From Hymenobacter radiodurans (GTDB lineage: Bacteria; Bacteroidota; Bacteroidia; Cytophagales; Hymenobacteraceae): a stretch of 64,000 bases of DNA. The position numbers and the translations under genes were made by a program. Positions 27,704 through 36,905 of the stretch are shown piece after piece. Below the pieces are notes generated by a model, which was not told the origin of the DNA, searched no databases, and was given only the letters and a program-made list of their open reading frames with translations. The stretch is from positions 62,001 to 126,000 of the forward strand of contig NZ_CP037922.1 in the NCBI RefSeq assembly GCF_004355185.1, read 5' to 3'. How positions within the stretch are numbered: the first letter of the stretch is position 1; each line of letters starts with the position of its first letter.

Positions 27704-28669
27704 TTGCCGCTCACTCGTGCTGCCCGTCTGGTTCGCTGGTTCACCAGTCCGTTTTACGGACAGGAGAGCAGCTACTGGCGGGCAGTTACCGTTTGTTTTA
27801 TGGCGGCTTCCACGTTTTGGCTGCTGAATGCGCTGAACAAAACGTATTCTACCCGCATTACCTATCCCTTGACTTGGCGCTACGATACCACGCGTTACAT
27901 ACCCGTGCAGCCGCTTCCCAGTGAAGTAGCCGTAAACGTGACGGGGCGCGGGTGGAAGTTGTTGCGTAAGGCCCTGATGCTGGACGTGAAGCCAGCGGAG
28001 GTACCCGTAAGCAGAGTGCCGACCGCTACCCGCTTTGTTACAGGAAGTTCATTGCGGCCAGCCTTACAGACCGCGATGGAAGGTATGCAGTTCAACTATA
28101 TTCTGACCGATACACTTTGGGTTGAATTTGATGAGCTAATAACGCGCCGGCTGCCGTTGACGCTCAGCCCGGATGTTGATGGCTCCGCTTTGCCCTACGC
28201 CGCACGCTTTGTACCCGAAAGCATTGCCTTTCGGGGGCCGGCCCGTACCGTAAATCGATTGGCTAGCCCCTATCCTGTGCACTTGCCCAAAGCACCGGCT
28301 GGTAGTAGCGACGGTGCCATTATAGTGCCTATCGGCGGTCCGGCCTCGGTGGAAACCAATGTGCAAGAAATTCAGGTGCGCCTACAGCCGCGCCCTCTGC
28401 TAACCGTGCCTGTGCAGATAGTACCTGAGCTGAATAATTTTCCGGTGGGGGAGAAGTTTGGGTTTTTTCCTGCTACCGTAACCGTAGAGGTACAATGCTT
28501 CCCTGAGGACACTGCCCGTTTGAACCTGCAGGAACTGAGGGTAATGCTGAACTATCGTAAGCTAACTGCTCCCGATTCCAGCCTGGAGCCTATGCTTGTA
28601 CAGGCTCCGTCATTAGCCCGTGGCACCCTTATAAAAACACCCGCCGTGCGGGTTTCACGGGTTAGATGA
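27704..28669 (+). CDS. YbbR-like domain protein
   Basis: The 321-residue protein has one membrane helix (about residues 27-46) and then repeated beta-rich YbbR-type domains (EVAVNVTGRGWKLL; later IAFRGPARTVNRL and IQVRLQPRPLLTVPVQI). YbbR regulates the CdaA cyclase in Bacillota, but no such cyclase is in this window, so a general envelope role is all I infer. The start is TTG at 27704, 19 bases after yajC. Its stop overlaps the coaE start in ATGAG. Confidence 0.75.
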   Translation: MPLTRAARLVRWFTSPFYGQESSYWRAVTVCFMAASTFWLLNALNKTYSTRITYPLTWRYDTTRYIPVQPLPSEVAVNVTGRGWKLLRKALMLDVKPAEVPVSRVPTATRFVTGSSLRPALQTAMEGMQFNYILTDTLWVEFDELITRRLPLTLSPDVDGSALPYAARFVPESIAFRGPARTVNRLASPYPVHLPKAPAGSSDGAIIVPIGGPASVETNVQEIQVRLQPRPLLTVPVQIVPELNNFPVGEKFGFFPATVTVEVQCFPEDTARLNLQELRVMLNYRKLTAPDSSLEPMLVQAPSLARGTLIKTPAVRVSRVR

Positions 28670-29271
28670 GTATGCTGCGGATTGGTATTACCGGCGGAAT
28701 TGGGTCGGGGAAGAGTATTGTCTGCCGGTTGTTTCAACTGTTGGGCGTGCCGGTTTATGATTCCGACTATCGAGCCAAATGGATCATGGCCAATGATTTA
28801 GGTCTGCGAGCCGAACTATTGACCACATTTGGTTCCCAGACGTTTAGCGAGTCGGGCCAGCTGGATAGAGCCTATTTGGCCCGCGTTGCCTTCTCAGACC
28901 CCGCGCAGCTAACCCAGCTCAATACTTTGGTGCACCCGCACGTAGGCCGCGACTTTGAAACTTGGGCCGTAGTGCAGCAGCAAGCAGGACACGCCTACTC
29001 GTTAAAGGAGGCAGCTTTGCTTTTTGAGTCGGGTGCCTACCGCCAGCTCGACCGTATTATTACGGTTTTTGCCCCCCAAGACGTGCGACAAGCCCGCGTA
29101 TTACGCCGCGACCCCCACCGTACTGCTGCCGATATTCTGGCTATTGTCGGCAAGCAGATGAGCGAGGAGGAAAAGGTCCAGCGGGCCGATTACGTCGTGT
29201 ACAATGATGATCAGCAATTATTGATACCGCAGGTGCTGGCGCTCGATACGCTGTTTCGGCAGCAGGTGTAG
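28666..29271 (+). CDS. coaE: Dephospho-CoA kinase
   Basis: CoaE phosphorylates dephospho-CoA in the last step of CoA synthesis. The P-loop GGIGSGKS spans residues 10-17, VYDSDYRAKWIM is the CoA-site Asp motif, and LVHPHVGRDF and ERD-type lid residues follow. The 201-residue length is normal. It overlaps the ybbR-like gene by 4 bases, implying translational coupling. A copy of the dispersed 11-mer encodes VFAPQD at 29067-29077. Confidence 0.92.
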   Translation: MSMLRIGITGGIGSGKSIVCRLFQLLGVPVYDSDYRAKWIMANDLGLRAELLTTFGSQTFSESGQLDRAYLARVAFSDPAQLTQLNTLVHPHVGRDFETWAVVQQQAGHAYSLKEAALLFESGAYRQLDRIITVFAPQDVRQARVLRRDPHRTAADILAIVGKQMSEEEKVQRADYVVYNDDQQLLIPQVLALDTLFRQQV

Positions 29272-29278
29272 CTGAGGG

Positions 29279-30451
29279 CTACCTGATTATCGCGCTACGC
29301 TCGAATTTTCGGGTGGGGTCGAAAAGCTTGCGGTACGTCACGTGCGTTTTGGAAATGCGGGCTCCGATGGAGCGGGTAAGAGCCAACATACGCGGGTTGA
29401 AGTCGCCGATCCAGTTCATCTCAATTTCCGTGTAGCCTGCCGCCACAAGTGCCTCTTGCGCGTGCACCAGCATCGCCGACTCGACGCCCTTGCCTTGGTG
29501 AGCGGGTACCACGCCGAAGATGACCCCAAACATTTTGCGCGGCTGTCGGCGTTCGTAGCGCCATTTTTCCCATACAAACCGAATTTTGCCCCCCAGATTT
29601 AGCCTTGGCCCTACGTGCTTAAAAATCTGATTCAACTCGGGCAAACTCACAAAAAAAGCGACGGGCTCACCCTGGTGATAAGCAAACCAAAGCAGGCGCG
29701 TGTCCATAACGGGCCGCATTTGGCGCACCAGCTGGTGCGCTTTGTCCAACGTCATCGGGTTGATACCCGAATGATTAGCCCAAGCCAGGTTATACACATG
29801 ATGAAAATCATGGGCCATCTGGTCGGCTGAGCGACCTACTGAGTGGGCAAACGTGTAAGCTGGCTCCTCCTGCGCGTAGCGCTCAGCGGTGCGCGTAAAG
29901 CTTGGGTGCAGAGGCTCAGCTACTTCCCGGTGACAGGTGTACTGCTTGAAGTACACCTGAAAGCCATAGTTTTCAAACAGCTGCTGATAATAAGGCGGAT
30001 GATAAAACATCCCATAGTTAGGCTCCGTGAAGCCCGAGACCAGCAAGCCCCAAAACCGGTCGCGCTCCCCAAAGTTGATAGGCCCATCCATGGCCTGCAT
30101 CCCACGCGTCAGTAGCCACTCCTGGGCAACACCAAAGAGTTGGTTGGCTGCGGCCTGATCATTAATGCACTCAAAAAAACCGATTCCACCGGTCGGTAAC
30201 GTAGGATCGGTGTGTGCGGTAAGCTCATTCACAAAAGCGGCGATGCGACCAATGGCCCGACCTTGTGCATTGGTCAGAACCCAGCGAGTGGCTGTGCCAT
30301 GCTGAAAGTTGGGATTGCGTCGCGTGTCGAATACGGCCTCAACATCATTATCGAGGGGCGAAATCCAGTTAGGATGGTGTTGATAAATTTGGGCCGGCAG
30401 CTCCAGAAATTGCCGCCGGTGCTGAGCAGTAGAAACTTCAAGCAGTGACAT
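29279..30451 (-). CDS. GNAT-like protein (about 390 aa, YghO type)
   Basis: ATG 30451 (MSLLEVSTAQHRRQFLELPAQIY) is preferred to 30478, since the extra nine residues are unlike the family. The protein begins with a segment typical of the long GNAT-like proteins of Bacteroidota (HPNWISPLDNDVEAVFD, RNPNFQH) and has an acetyl-CoA-loop region near the C-terminus (VPAHQGKGVESAMLVHAQEAL). The acceptor is unknown. It converges on coaE with only 7 bases between stop codons and no hairpin. Confidence 0.7.
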   Translation of the reverse strand: MSLLEVSTAQHRRQFLELPAQIYQHHPNWISPLDNDVEAVFDTRRNPNFQHGTATRWVLTNAQGRAIGRIAAFVNELTAHTDPTLPTGGIGFFECINDQAAANQLFGVAQEWLLTRGMQAMDGPINFGERDRFWGLLVSGFTEPNYGMFYHPPYYQQLFENYGFQVYFKQYTCHREVAEPLHPSFTRTAERYAQEEPAYTFAHSVGRSADQMAHDFHHVYNLAWANHSGINPMTLDKAHQLVRQMRPVMDTRLLWFAYHQGEPVAFFVSLPELNQIFKHVGPRLNLGGKIRFVWEKWRYERRQPRKMFGVIFGVVPAHQGKGVESAMLVHAQEALVAAGYTEIEMNWIGDFNPRMLALTRSIGARISKTHVTYRKLFDPTRKFERSAIIR

Positions 30452-30523
30452 CACGCAGTAAGGAACGATACCGGGCACGCGAGCGGTATAGTTATAAAAA
30501 AGGTTAACCCGCTATCAGCCGAC

Positions 30524-32149
30524 TTACTTATCAGAGCGTCGAAAAACCGACAGGATGCGCACGCCATTAACCTGAATAGTATGTACTTCCCGACCGATGG
30601 TGTCGGGAAAAGAATGCGTTCGATAACGATAGTTGGTGAGGGTATAGTCGGCGTTTTGGTGGTTTGTGAAGCGTAGGCGGGCGCGGTCGGCGGGGGGCAA
30701 AATTAGCGAGTTCGTATAAACTAGGTGACCACTGGGCCAGGGCGAGTATACGTTGATTGTGGGAGCCTGGTCGTGCATAAGTGCCCATTCAAGCCCCTGA
30801 CGGTAGGAAAGGCCCCAATAGTCGAGGTCGAAGTTGTGCTGAGCGAAGCTGGGGGGCAAAATGCTGAAATACGTCTGCTGGTGCGGATGGTCGCGCACTA
30901 TGCGCCAGGCCGCGTGTACCATTCCGCCGCTGACAACTAGGGCCGCACTTATAGCCACCGGCCGCCACTGAGGCCGCTGCCGCGCTGTTGCCGCGAGCGT
31001 ATGCACGCCATGCACCGCCAGAAGTATCAGCGCTGGATAGATGAAGTATAAGTGCCGCCAGCCATCATACACTACCGGACGCAATGCCATGACCAGTAGC
31101 ACAGGTACCAGTAGCCAGCTCACGAAAAGCAGATCGAGGCGCCCGGCAAATGAACTTACGCTTGCTCGCCCTCGCCAACTTATCTTCCGCAGCCAGAGGC
31201 CCACTCCGATTAAGGCGGATATTACGTAAGGTAAAGGCGTTGTGATGATTATCCATACTGGGATATAATGCCAGGGAAGCTGCGTGCCCGGCAAGACTTG
31301 CCCAAAGTATACCACCCGCCCCGCCCAGGGGTATTGGCTAATTCGCTGCGTAGCCGCTAAAAGTTCTTTCCAGGGCAAGGCCCATAAGTAGGGCCACCCC
31401 AACACCGTAAAAATCAGCGCGGCCACAGTATATACTCCGCCCACTCGCAGCAACATTCCGCGCTCATTCCGCGCTCGGTGGCGGGCTTCCAGCCACAGCA
31501 TAACCAGCGTTACGACTAGCAGCAGCAACCCCTGCACGCGCACATCGACGGCCAGCGCCGTGGCGAGCCCGTGGACGAGGGCGCGCCCCCGCGTCGGGTG
31601 GTGCAGCAGCCGCACCAGCGTGTAGATAGCCAGCGTGAAGAAGGCCATATACACGATGTCTTTGCCGTTGTAGAAAGCCTCGGCAAAAAACCGGGGCGAG
31701 AGCACGAGCAGCCCCGTGCCCAATAACCCCCAACGCCAGCTTTCAAACCGTTGCTTTCCGAGCTGATACAAGGCCCAAACCCCGAGCACGAAAACAAGAA
31801 AGACGCAAAGGTGACGAAGACGATAGAACGCCTGTGAATCGCCATGAGTAAAAACAAAGCTGAGCAGGGCCAACGGCAGCTCGAACGCTACACCATGATC
31901 AGCATCCGCAAAGTTCTGGATGTCGGGAATCAGGCGACTGCTGGGTTGGCTGGCTACCAACTCGGGAGCTACCAACTGAGCCAGGTACTTTGCACTGACT
32001 AGCCCATTGAGGTGGTTGTTCGGCTCATCCCACGATACGCCGTAGTCATTATGCAGCCACAAACCTATGCTGATCAACACCCCAAAAAAGCCCCCTACAA
32101 TCCACTGGCTGCTCGACTTAAAGAAACGAAAGCGAAACAAGTCAGGCAT
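30524..32149 (-). CDS. GT39/ArnT-like membrane glycosyltransferase
   Basis: The 541-residue protein has about ten hydrophobic segments and, in its first periplasmic loop, NDYGVSWDEPNNHLN, the acidic motif (Asp-Glu) typical of GT-C glycosyltransferases that use polyprenyl-phosphate sugars. A soluble C-terminal tail follows. Substrate unknown. Two copies of the dispersed 11-mer (30692, 30851) both encode Ile-Leu-Pro-Pro. It begins 75 bases beyond a long hairpin. Confidence 0.75.
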   Translation of the reverse strand: MPDLFRFRFFKSSSQWIVGGFFGVLISIGLWLHNDYGVSWDEPNNHLNGLVSAKYLAQLVAPELVASQPSSRLIPDIQNFADADHGVAFELPLALLSFVFTHGDSQAFYRLRHLCVFLVFVLGVWALYQLGKQRFESWRWGLLGTGLLVLSPRFFAEAFYNGKDIVYMAFFTLAIYTLVRLLHHPTRGRALVHGLATALAVDVRVQGLLLLVVTLVMLWLEARHRARNERGMLLRVGGVYTVAALIFTVLGWPYLWALPWKELLAATQRISQYPWAGRVVYFGQVLPGTQLPWHYIPVWIIITTPLPYVISALIGVGLWLRKISWRGRASVSSFAGRLDLLFVSWLLVPVLLVMALRPVVYDGWRHLYFIYPALILLAVHGVHTLAATARQRPQWRPVAISAALVVSGGMVHAAWRIVRDHPHQQTYFSILPPSFAQHNFDLDYWGLSYRQGLEWALMHDQAPTINVYSPWPSGHLVYTNSLILPPADRARLRFTNHQNADYTLTNYRYRTHSFPDTIGREVHTIQVNGVRILSVFRRSDK

Positions 32150-32223
32150 AAATAGGGCTGCTGTGGCGGCGCAAGTTAACAGCTAGCCGAGCAAGTGTAG
32201 TAACACAGACTGGTTGTTGAGTA

Positions 32224-32291
32224 GCTATTTGGTAGTCACAAAAAAGCCCGCTTCAATTATGAAGCGGGCTTTTTTGTGACTACCAAATAGC
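32224..32291 (-). terminator. Terminator with a 31-bp perfect stem
   Basis: Arms 32224-32254 and 32261-32291 are perfect inverse complements around a 6-base loop. The core is AAAAAAGCCCGCTTC/GAAGCGGGCTTTTTT. The outer arm ends one base from the stop codon of the lipocalin-like gene, which it terminates. Confidence 0.9.
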
Positions 32292-32292
32292 C

Positions 32293-32778
32293 TTATATAG
32301 ACCCATAAGTAACGGTACGGACCGTAGTGGCGCCATTGCTCGTCGATGTCTGCTTAACAGTCATAGTAGAGGACGTTAAATCGGCCGGACCGCTGAGCGT
32401 AGGAGGGAAATTGGGGCATAAGCAGGGTTCCGTAAAGGTGATAACCGTCTTATCAGCATTCCAGCTCCAGGTGCCCTTCGCTGTCTGCGGATCGGGAGCA
32501 GCGCATTTGCTAGGGCCTTCATTTATCTCTAATTCGCCATTATCGTTAAAGCGGATGAAGTCATCCTTACCACAAGCCTGCAATGCGGCGTAATTATCGA
32601 CTGTTGTGGTAGCACCGGCACTAGTAGTGGTCACGCTAACATCCGCTGTTGCGCGCCAATCTTTATTAATCAGCAGAGTTGTCTTAGGATCTGTTGCATC
32701 TGGCTCATTCTCTTCACCACAAGCAGTAAAAGTTACAGCCAGTAATAAGGAAAGGCTAAAAGTCAGTAAGTGTTTCAT
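32293..32778 (-). CDS. Lipocalin-like lipoprotein
   Basis: A lipoprotein signal (lipobox VTFTAC) precedes a beta-rich domain with the lipocalin-like pattern of Bacteroidota (LLINKDWRATA, DDFIRFNDNGELEINEG, KGTWSWNADKTVITFTE, LTSSTMTVKQ). Two pairs of cysteines (CGKDD..KCAA, PCLCP) may form disulfides. It is presumably anchored in the outer membrane; its ligand is unknown. Confidence 0.78.
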   Translation of the reverse strand: MKHLLTFSLSLLLAVTFTACGEENEPDATDPKTTLLINKDWRATADVSVTTTSAGATTTVDNYAALQACGKDDFIRFNDNGELEINEGPSKCAAPDPQTAKGTWSWNADKTVITFTEPCLCPNFPPTLSGPADLTSSTMTVKQTSTSNGATTVRTVTYGSI

Positions 32779-32968
32779 AATACAGAAAGGGTAGGGAGAG
32801 AGGGTATTATTAATGTAGCGGTGTAGCTACTGTAATGACAAGCTGAATACGCTATACGCTCCAGCAGGTTACTTTATTATAAAGATCCCACTAAAACGGA
32901 TAAATATATTGATTTTTTACGGCCTTTAACCTGCTACATGTCTTACCAATCTTAAAACTATAAACAAA

Positions 32969-32998
32969 AAAAGGACAGCCGTTACCGACTGTCCTTTT
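32969..32998 (-). terminator. Terminator of tRNA-Val
   Basis: AAAAGGACAG pairs with CTGTCCTTTT around a 10-base loop directly beyond the tRNA 3' end. Confidence 0.85.
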
Positions 32999-33000
32999 AG

Positions 33001-33075
33001 TGGGAGATACTGGGTTCGAACCAGTGACCCTCTGCTTGTAAGGCAGATGCTCTGAACCAGCTGAGCTAATCTCCC
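33001..33075 (-). tRNA. tRNA-Val (UAC)
   Basis: Acceptor GGGAGAT/ATCTCCC, anticodon stem CTGCC-TTACAA-GCAG region giving anticodon TAC (UAC), T loop TTCGAAC. The 3' CCA is not encoded. Confidence 0.94.
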
Positions 33076-33158
33076 TTTGTTCCCGTTTGGGATGGCAAAT
33101 ATGGCAGGTCATTTTCGAATACGCAAAAAAAACCGCGACCTTCGGGCTATAATTTTTA

Positions 33159-35789
33159 GTGAGGGAGGCCAAAAAACCTCTCAACTGTTTCACTACCAGA
33201 AAATTTCGGTTGTTGATTCGTTTAAAAAAGTTTTTTCTGTACTCGCTGCTGGGAGGCATTTTGCTGCTGTTGGGGGGCATTTTGGGAATCTGGCTGGGGG
33301 AGGAGCGCATCATTGCGCTGTTTGTGCGGGAAGCCAACCGGCACCTGCGTACACCTGTGCAAGTGGGTAAAATTGATCTTTCGTTGATCGATCAGTTTCC
33401 GCGAGTGTCGGTAACGCTGCAGAATGTGGTAGTGGGGGGCTCTTTACCTCAAGATACCGTGGCTCTGGCGCGCGCCCGTCGCTTATACTGCGCCTTCGAC
33501 GTTTGGGACCTTGTAGCTGGTCGTTACCGCATTCGGGCCGTGACCCTGGACTCAGCAACGGTGCAGGTGCGCTATGATGCGCAAAGCCAACCTAACTGGG
33601 ACGTCTTTCGGGCCGATTCATCGGGCACATCCGATGATAAGCCCTTCGCATTTGATTTGGAACGTATCGTGCTGCGGCGGGTGCTGGTAATATACGATGA
33701 TGCAGCGCGGCGGCAGCGGCATACTATCCGAGCCCACGACTTGCGCGCGGGCCTTTCGGTAACGGATGAGCTCATTGATATTCAAGCCGATGGGAAGGCG
33801 CGTATCGAAGGGATTGAGCTAGGGCAGGATAAATACTTTCGGCAAAAGGAGTTGACACTGAAGACCCTGATAGCTATTGACCGCCCAGGCCGACGAGTTA
33901 CCATTCAGCCCTCCGATTTGCGCATTGGGCCCGCTACGTATGGTGTGGCGGGTACGGTAGGATATGGAGGCGAAACGCAACTGGATTTACGCTTGGAGGG
34001 TCGGCAGACAGACATCCAATCGGTGGTGGCGTTGCTGCCGTCGCGCCTGGCTGGAAACTTAAGCGCTTACCGTAGTAGGGGTGAGGTGTATTTTAGAGGT
34101 ACGGTACGCGGAGCTATGTCTGCGCGCAGCAATCCGCGGGTAGATGTGCAGTTTGGCTGTCGCGATGCTTCCTTCTATCATCCTGAGTACCGCGAGACCG
34201 TGGAACACGTCTATCTGACGGGGTCCTTTGATAATGGCAACAAGCGGTCGTTGAGCACGTCTACGTTGGCTTTGCGGCAGGTGCGCGGCACGCTACACGG
34301 GCGGGCGCTGGGGGGCAATTTGCGCTATCATAACTTCGAAGACCCAACGGTACAACTCGACCTGCGGGCTGACCTTGACGTAGCCCGTGCGTTGCGCTTC
34401 TACCCAGTAGCCGCCGTGCGTACAGCCAGTGGTGATGCGCGCCTAGCCGTGCGCTTCAACGGCAACCTGCGAGCCTTCCGGGCCCAACCTGCAACCGCCG
34501 CCGTGCAGTCTAGCGGCGACCTGACGCTACGAGGTGTGAGTTTGCGCCTGCGCGATTTTGGGCAGCCGTTTACGGGGCTCAGTGGCAACTTTATTCTGCG
34601 TCGTAACGATGTAGCCGTTAGTGATTTTAAGGGGCGAATAGGTCGCTCTGACTTTCAATTAAACGGCCTGTTCAAAAATGCGCTGGGGTGGCTATTGCTT
34701 CCCCGCCAACAGCTCTTAGTGGAGGCCGATGTGGAGTCGCGCTTACTTGATTTTGACCAGCTGCTGAGCGCGCAATTAGCTGACGCTGCGCAGAAAAGCC
34801 CCCCAAAGGGTAAAAAGCGCGGGCCGCAATCCGAATACGAGTTTCACGTAGCCCCCAATCTGGCCTTAGACGTACAGGCCAGCGTAGGCCGAGTGCAATT
34901 TCGGCGGTTCCGGGGGCGTAACCTCAATGGCACGGTGCGCCTGCGCGACCAAGTTATTTCTTCGCCTACGCTGAGTGTGGCAGCGGCTGGCGGCCAAGCC
35001 AGCATTCGAGGAAGCATTGATGCGCGCCAGCCCGATTTGCTGAAGGTGCATACCACCATGGCCTGCTCGCAGCTGCCGCTTGATAGTCTGTTTTACGTGT
35101 TTGAGGACTTTGGCCAGAAGTTTATTACGGCTCGTCACCTACGCGGCCGCCTCACGGCTTCGGGCGAGTCGGACCTGTACTTTGACCGCCGTCTGACGCC
35201 GCTTACTGACCGAATGGAAGCCGAAGTAAGAGCAACGGTGCGCGATGGGGAACTCAATAATTTTGAGCCGTTGCAGAAGCTTTCTATGATAGCTCGTCGG
35301 GACCAATTGCGCCATTTGCGCTTCGCAGAGCTCACCAACAACTTCTATATTCAGAGCCGGACAGTGTATATGCCGGAAATGGAAATCCGCTCTAACGTGC
35401 GCACTGCCTCCATTATTCGCGTTACGGGCACGCATACCTTTGATCAGCAGATGGATTATCACCTCTCTATTCCGGTATTGCCGGGGCTGCTGCATCGGGC
35501 ATCTATGGGGGGAAGCGGCACCACTGGGCCCAACCTGTTGCTGGCTATTCAGGGCGATGAGAACAACTTCAAAGTAAGCTATGATCGGGCGCGCGCGCAG
35601 GCTAACCGGGCTGCCGCAACGCCCCCCGGCAGCGGTCCGCGTCCTAATCTGAGTGATGCACTGGATGTCACTACCGATCCTGTTGCGACGCCTGCGACTC
35701 GGCCGGCAGAGGCGCGAAAGCCATTTGAGCTGAAAAAGCCGGTAAAGAAGCCAGCCCAGCCACAACCCGACGAGTATTTCGATTTCTAG
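33159..35789 (+). CDS. AsmA-like outer-membrane assembly/lipid-transport protein
   Basis: This 876-residue protein has one N-terminal membrane helix (LKKFFLYSLLGGILLLLGGILGIW) followed by long beta-rich repeats of the AsmA/YhdP type (VQVGKIDLSLIDQFPRVSVTLQNV at the front, an AsmA C-terminal region near HTFDQQMDYHLSIPVLPG). AsmA-family proteins bridge inner and outer membrane and are thought to move phospholipid. A Pro/Ala/Lys-rich tail ends it. The GTG at 33159 is the first possible start; TTG codons at 33210 or 33213 sit closer to the helix and are equally possible. Confidence 0.75.
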   Translation: MREAKKPLNCFTTRKFRLLIRLKKFFLYSLLGGILLLLGGILGIWLGEERIIALFVREANRHLRTPVQVGKIDLSLIDQFPRVSVTLQNVVVGGSLPQDTVALARARRLYCAFDVWDLVAGRYRIRAVTLDSATVQVRYDAQSQPNWDVFRADSSGTSDDKPFAFDLERIVLRRVLVIYDDAARRQRHTIRAHDLRAGLSVTDELIDIQADGKARIEGIELGQDKYFRQKELTLKTLIAIDRPGRRVTIQPSDLRIGPATYGVAGTVGYGGETQLDLRLEGRQTDIQSVVALLPSRLAGNLSAYRSRGEVYFRGTVRGAMSARSNPRVDVQFGCRDASFYHPEYRETVEHVYLTGSFDNGNKRSLSTSTLALRQVRGTLHGRALGGNLRYHNFEDPTVQLDLRADLDVARALRFYPVAAVRTASGDARLAVRFNGNLRAFRAQPATAAVQSSGDLTLRGVSLRLRDFGQPFTGLSGNFILRRNDVAVSDFKGRIGRSDFQLNGLFKNALGWLLLPRQQLLVEADVESRLLDFDQLLSAQLADAAQKSPPKGKKRGPQSEYEFHVAPNLALDVQASVGRVQFRRFRGRNLNGTVRLRDQVISSPTLSVAAAGGQASIRGSIDARQPDLLKVHTTMACSQLPLDSLFYVFEDFGQKFITARHLRGRLTASGESDLYFDRRLTPLTDRMEAEVRATVRDGELNNFEPLQKLSMIARRDQLRHLRFAELTNNFYIQSRTVYMPEMEIRSNVRTASIIRVTGTHTFDQQMDYHLSIPVLPGLLHRASMGGSGTTGPNLLLAIQGDENNFKVSYDRARAQANRAAATPPGSGPRPNLSDALDVTTDPVATPATRPAEARKPFELKKPVKKPAQPQPDEYFDF

Positions 35790-35808
35790 CCTTACTTAAA
35801 AGCGTGGC

Positions 35809-35835
35809 AAAAGGGTTGTGCTACAACTCTTTTTT
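35809..35835 (+). terminator. Terminator after AsmA-like gene
   Basis: AAAAGGGTTGT pairs with ACAACTCTTTT (one G-U) around a 3-base loop and ends in T-run. Confidence 0.65.
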
Positions 35836-35919
35836 GCGGGGTATAGTCGAGCATCAACATTTCCCGATAGAGTGCGTTAAGGAGAGCAGTACTTTTCTTT
35901 CCTCCCAACCTCAACCGCT

Positions 35920-36816
35920 ATGGACAACACGCAAGTATTACAGAATTACTCTGAACAGGAGAAAACCGCTTACCTCAGCGTAATTGCCAGCTTGGCCTCC
36001 GCCGACCGTCAGGCCTCAGACGCCGAGATAGAGTTTTTGCAGCAGCTCGCTCAAGCTGCTGGTCTCTCCAGTGGCTCTACCCAACAGGTAGTAAGCGCCG
36101 CTCAGGATGCCACTAACAGCACTGTACAGCAGAATCTGGACGCGTTGAAAGGTAGTGAGCTACGCTTTTCGCTGGTAACCGACCTGATCAGCTTTGCCCG
36201 CGCCGATGGAGCTTATTCCAACGACGAAGAGGCAATGGTTAATAAGATTTCCACGTATCTCGGCATTAATCAGCAACAGCAGCACACGCTGGAGCAAGTA
36301 GTTGACCAAGCCGAGAAAGTGCCTCACGATGCGAACGATCCTGCCAAGCAGGGCTTCTTCGGCGGCATTACTGATAAACTTGAAAGTGCCGGCATCCCCA
36401 AAGGCGCCCTGATGGGTGGTCTGCTGGGTGTAGTGGCCCCGATGGTGCTGTCGCGCGTAATGGGCGGCAACCGGGGTGGTGCGATGAGCAGCGGTGGCTT
36501 AGGTGGCCTAATGGGCGGTGGCTCTATGGGTGGCCTGATGGGCGGCATGGGCGGTAGCGGCATGGGTGGCTTGTTGGGTGGTCTGCTCGGCGGCGGCTTG
36601 CTAGGCAACGTACTAGGCGGTGGTGGCCAGCAATTGCCCCAGCGTGGCTCGCACGTAGGCAGCGGCGGCTTAGGATCCCTCACGTCCATCTTGGGCGGTT
36701 TGGGCGGCCGCCCAAACTCGGCACCCCGTTCCGCCGGCGGCGGCGGTCTGGGCAGCCTCCTCGGTGGCGGCAGCGGTATGGGCGGCCTGCTGGGCGGTCT
36801 GCTCGGCGGCCGCTAG
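35920..36816 (+). CDS. TerB-domain protein with Gly/Met-rich tail
   Basis: The first about 140 residues form a TerB-like helical domain (EQEKTAYLSVIASLASADRQASDAEIEFLQQ, FARADGAYSNDEEAMVNKIS) with the acidic metal-binding pattern of the family. From about residue 160 comes a Gly-rich low-complexity tail with repeated GGLMGG and GGLLGG units rich in Met and Leu. TerB proteins are linked to metal or stress responses. The tail could mediate assembly or membrane insertion; this is inference. It converges on mscS with a shared terminator. Confidence 0.75.
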   Translation: MDNTQVLQNYSEQEKTAYLSVIASLASADRQASDAEIEFLQQLAQAAGLSSGSTQQVVSAAQDATNSTVQQNLDALKGSELRFSLVTDLISFARADGAYSNDEEAMVNKISTYLGINQQQQHTLEQVVDQAEKVPHDANDPAKQGFFGGITDKLESAGIPKGALMGGLLGVVAPMVLSRVMGGNRGGAMSSGGLGGLMGGGSMGGLMGGMGGSGMGGLLGGLLGGGLLGNVLGGGGQQLPQRGSHVGSGGLGSLTSILGGLGGRPNSAPRSAGGGGLGSLLGGGSGMGGLLGGLLGGR

Positions 36817-36842
36817 AACCAGTCTATAATAGTCTGACACAT

Positions 36843-36876
36843 AAAAAGCCCCCAGAATATTTCTGGGGGCTTTTTT
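36843..36876. terminator. Bidirectional terminator between TerB-like gene and mscS
   Basis: AAAAAGCCCCCAGAA pairs perfectly with TTCTGGGGGCTTTTT around a 3-base loop. Confidence 0.9.
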
Positions 36877-36905
36877 GCGTAATAATGGTAGAAGCTACGC
36901 AGTTG

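Noticed and set aside
36324..36689. Pro-rich open frame antisense to the TerB-like gene
   Set aside because: It is the mirror of Gly codons in the real gene.
35920..36816. A DNA repeat array in the Gly-rich tail
   Set aside because: The repeats are at protein level with variable codons; they are not perfect DNA repeats and have no spacers, so not CRISPR or a satellite.
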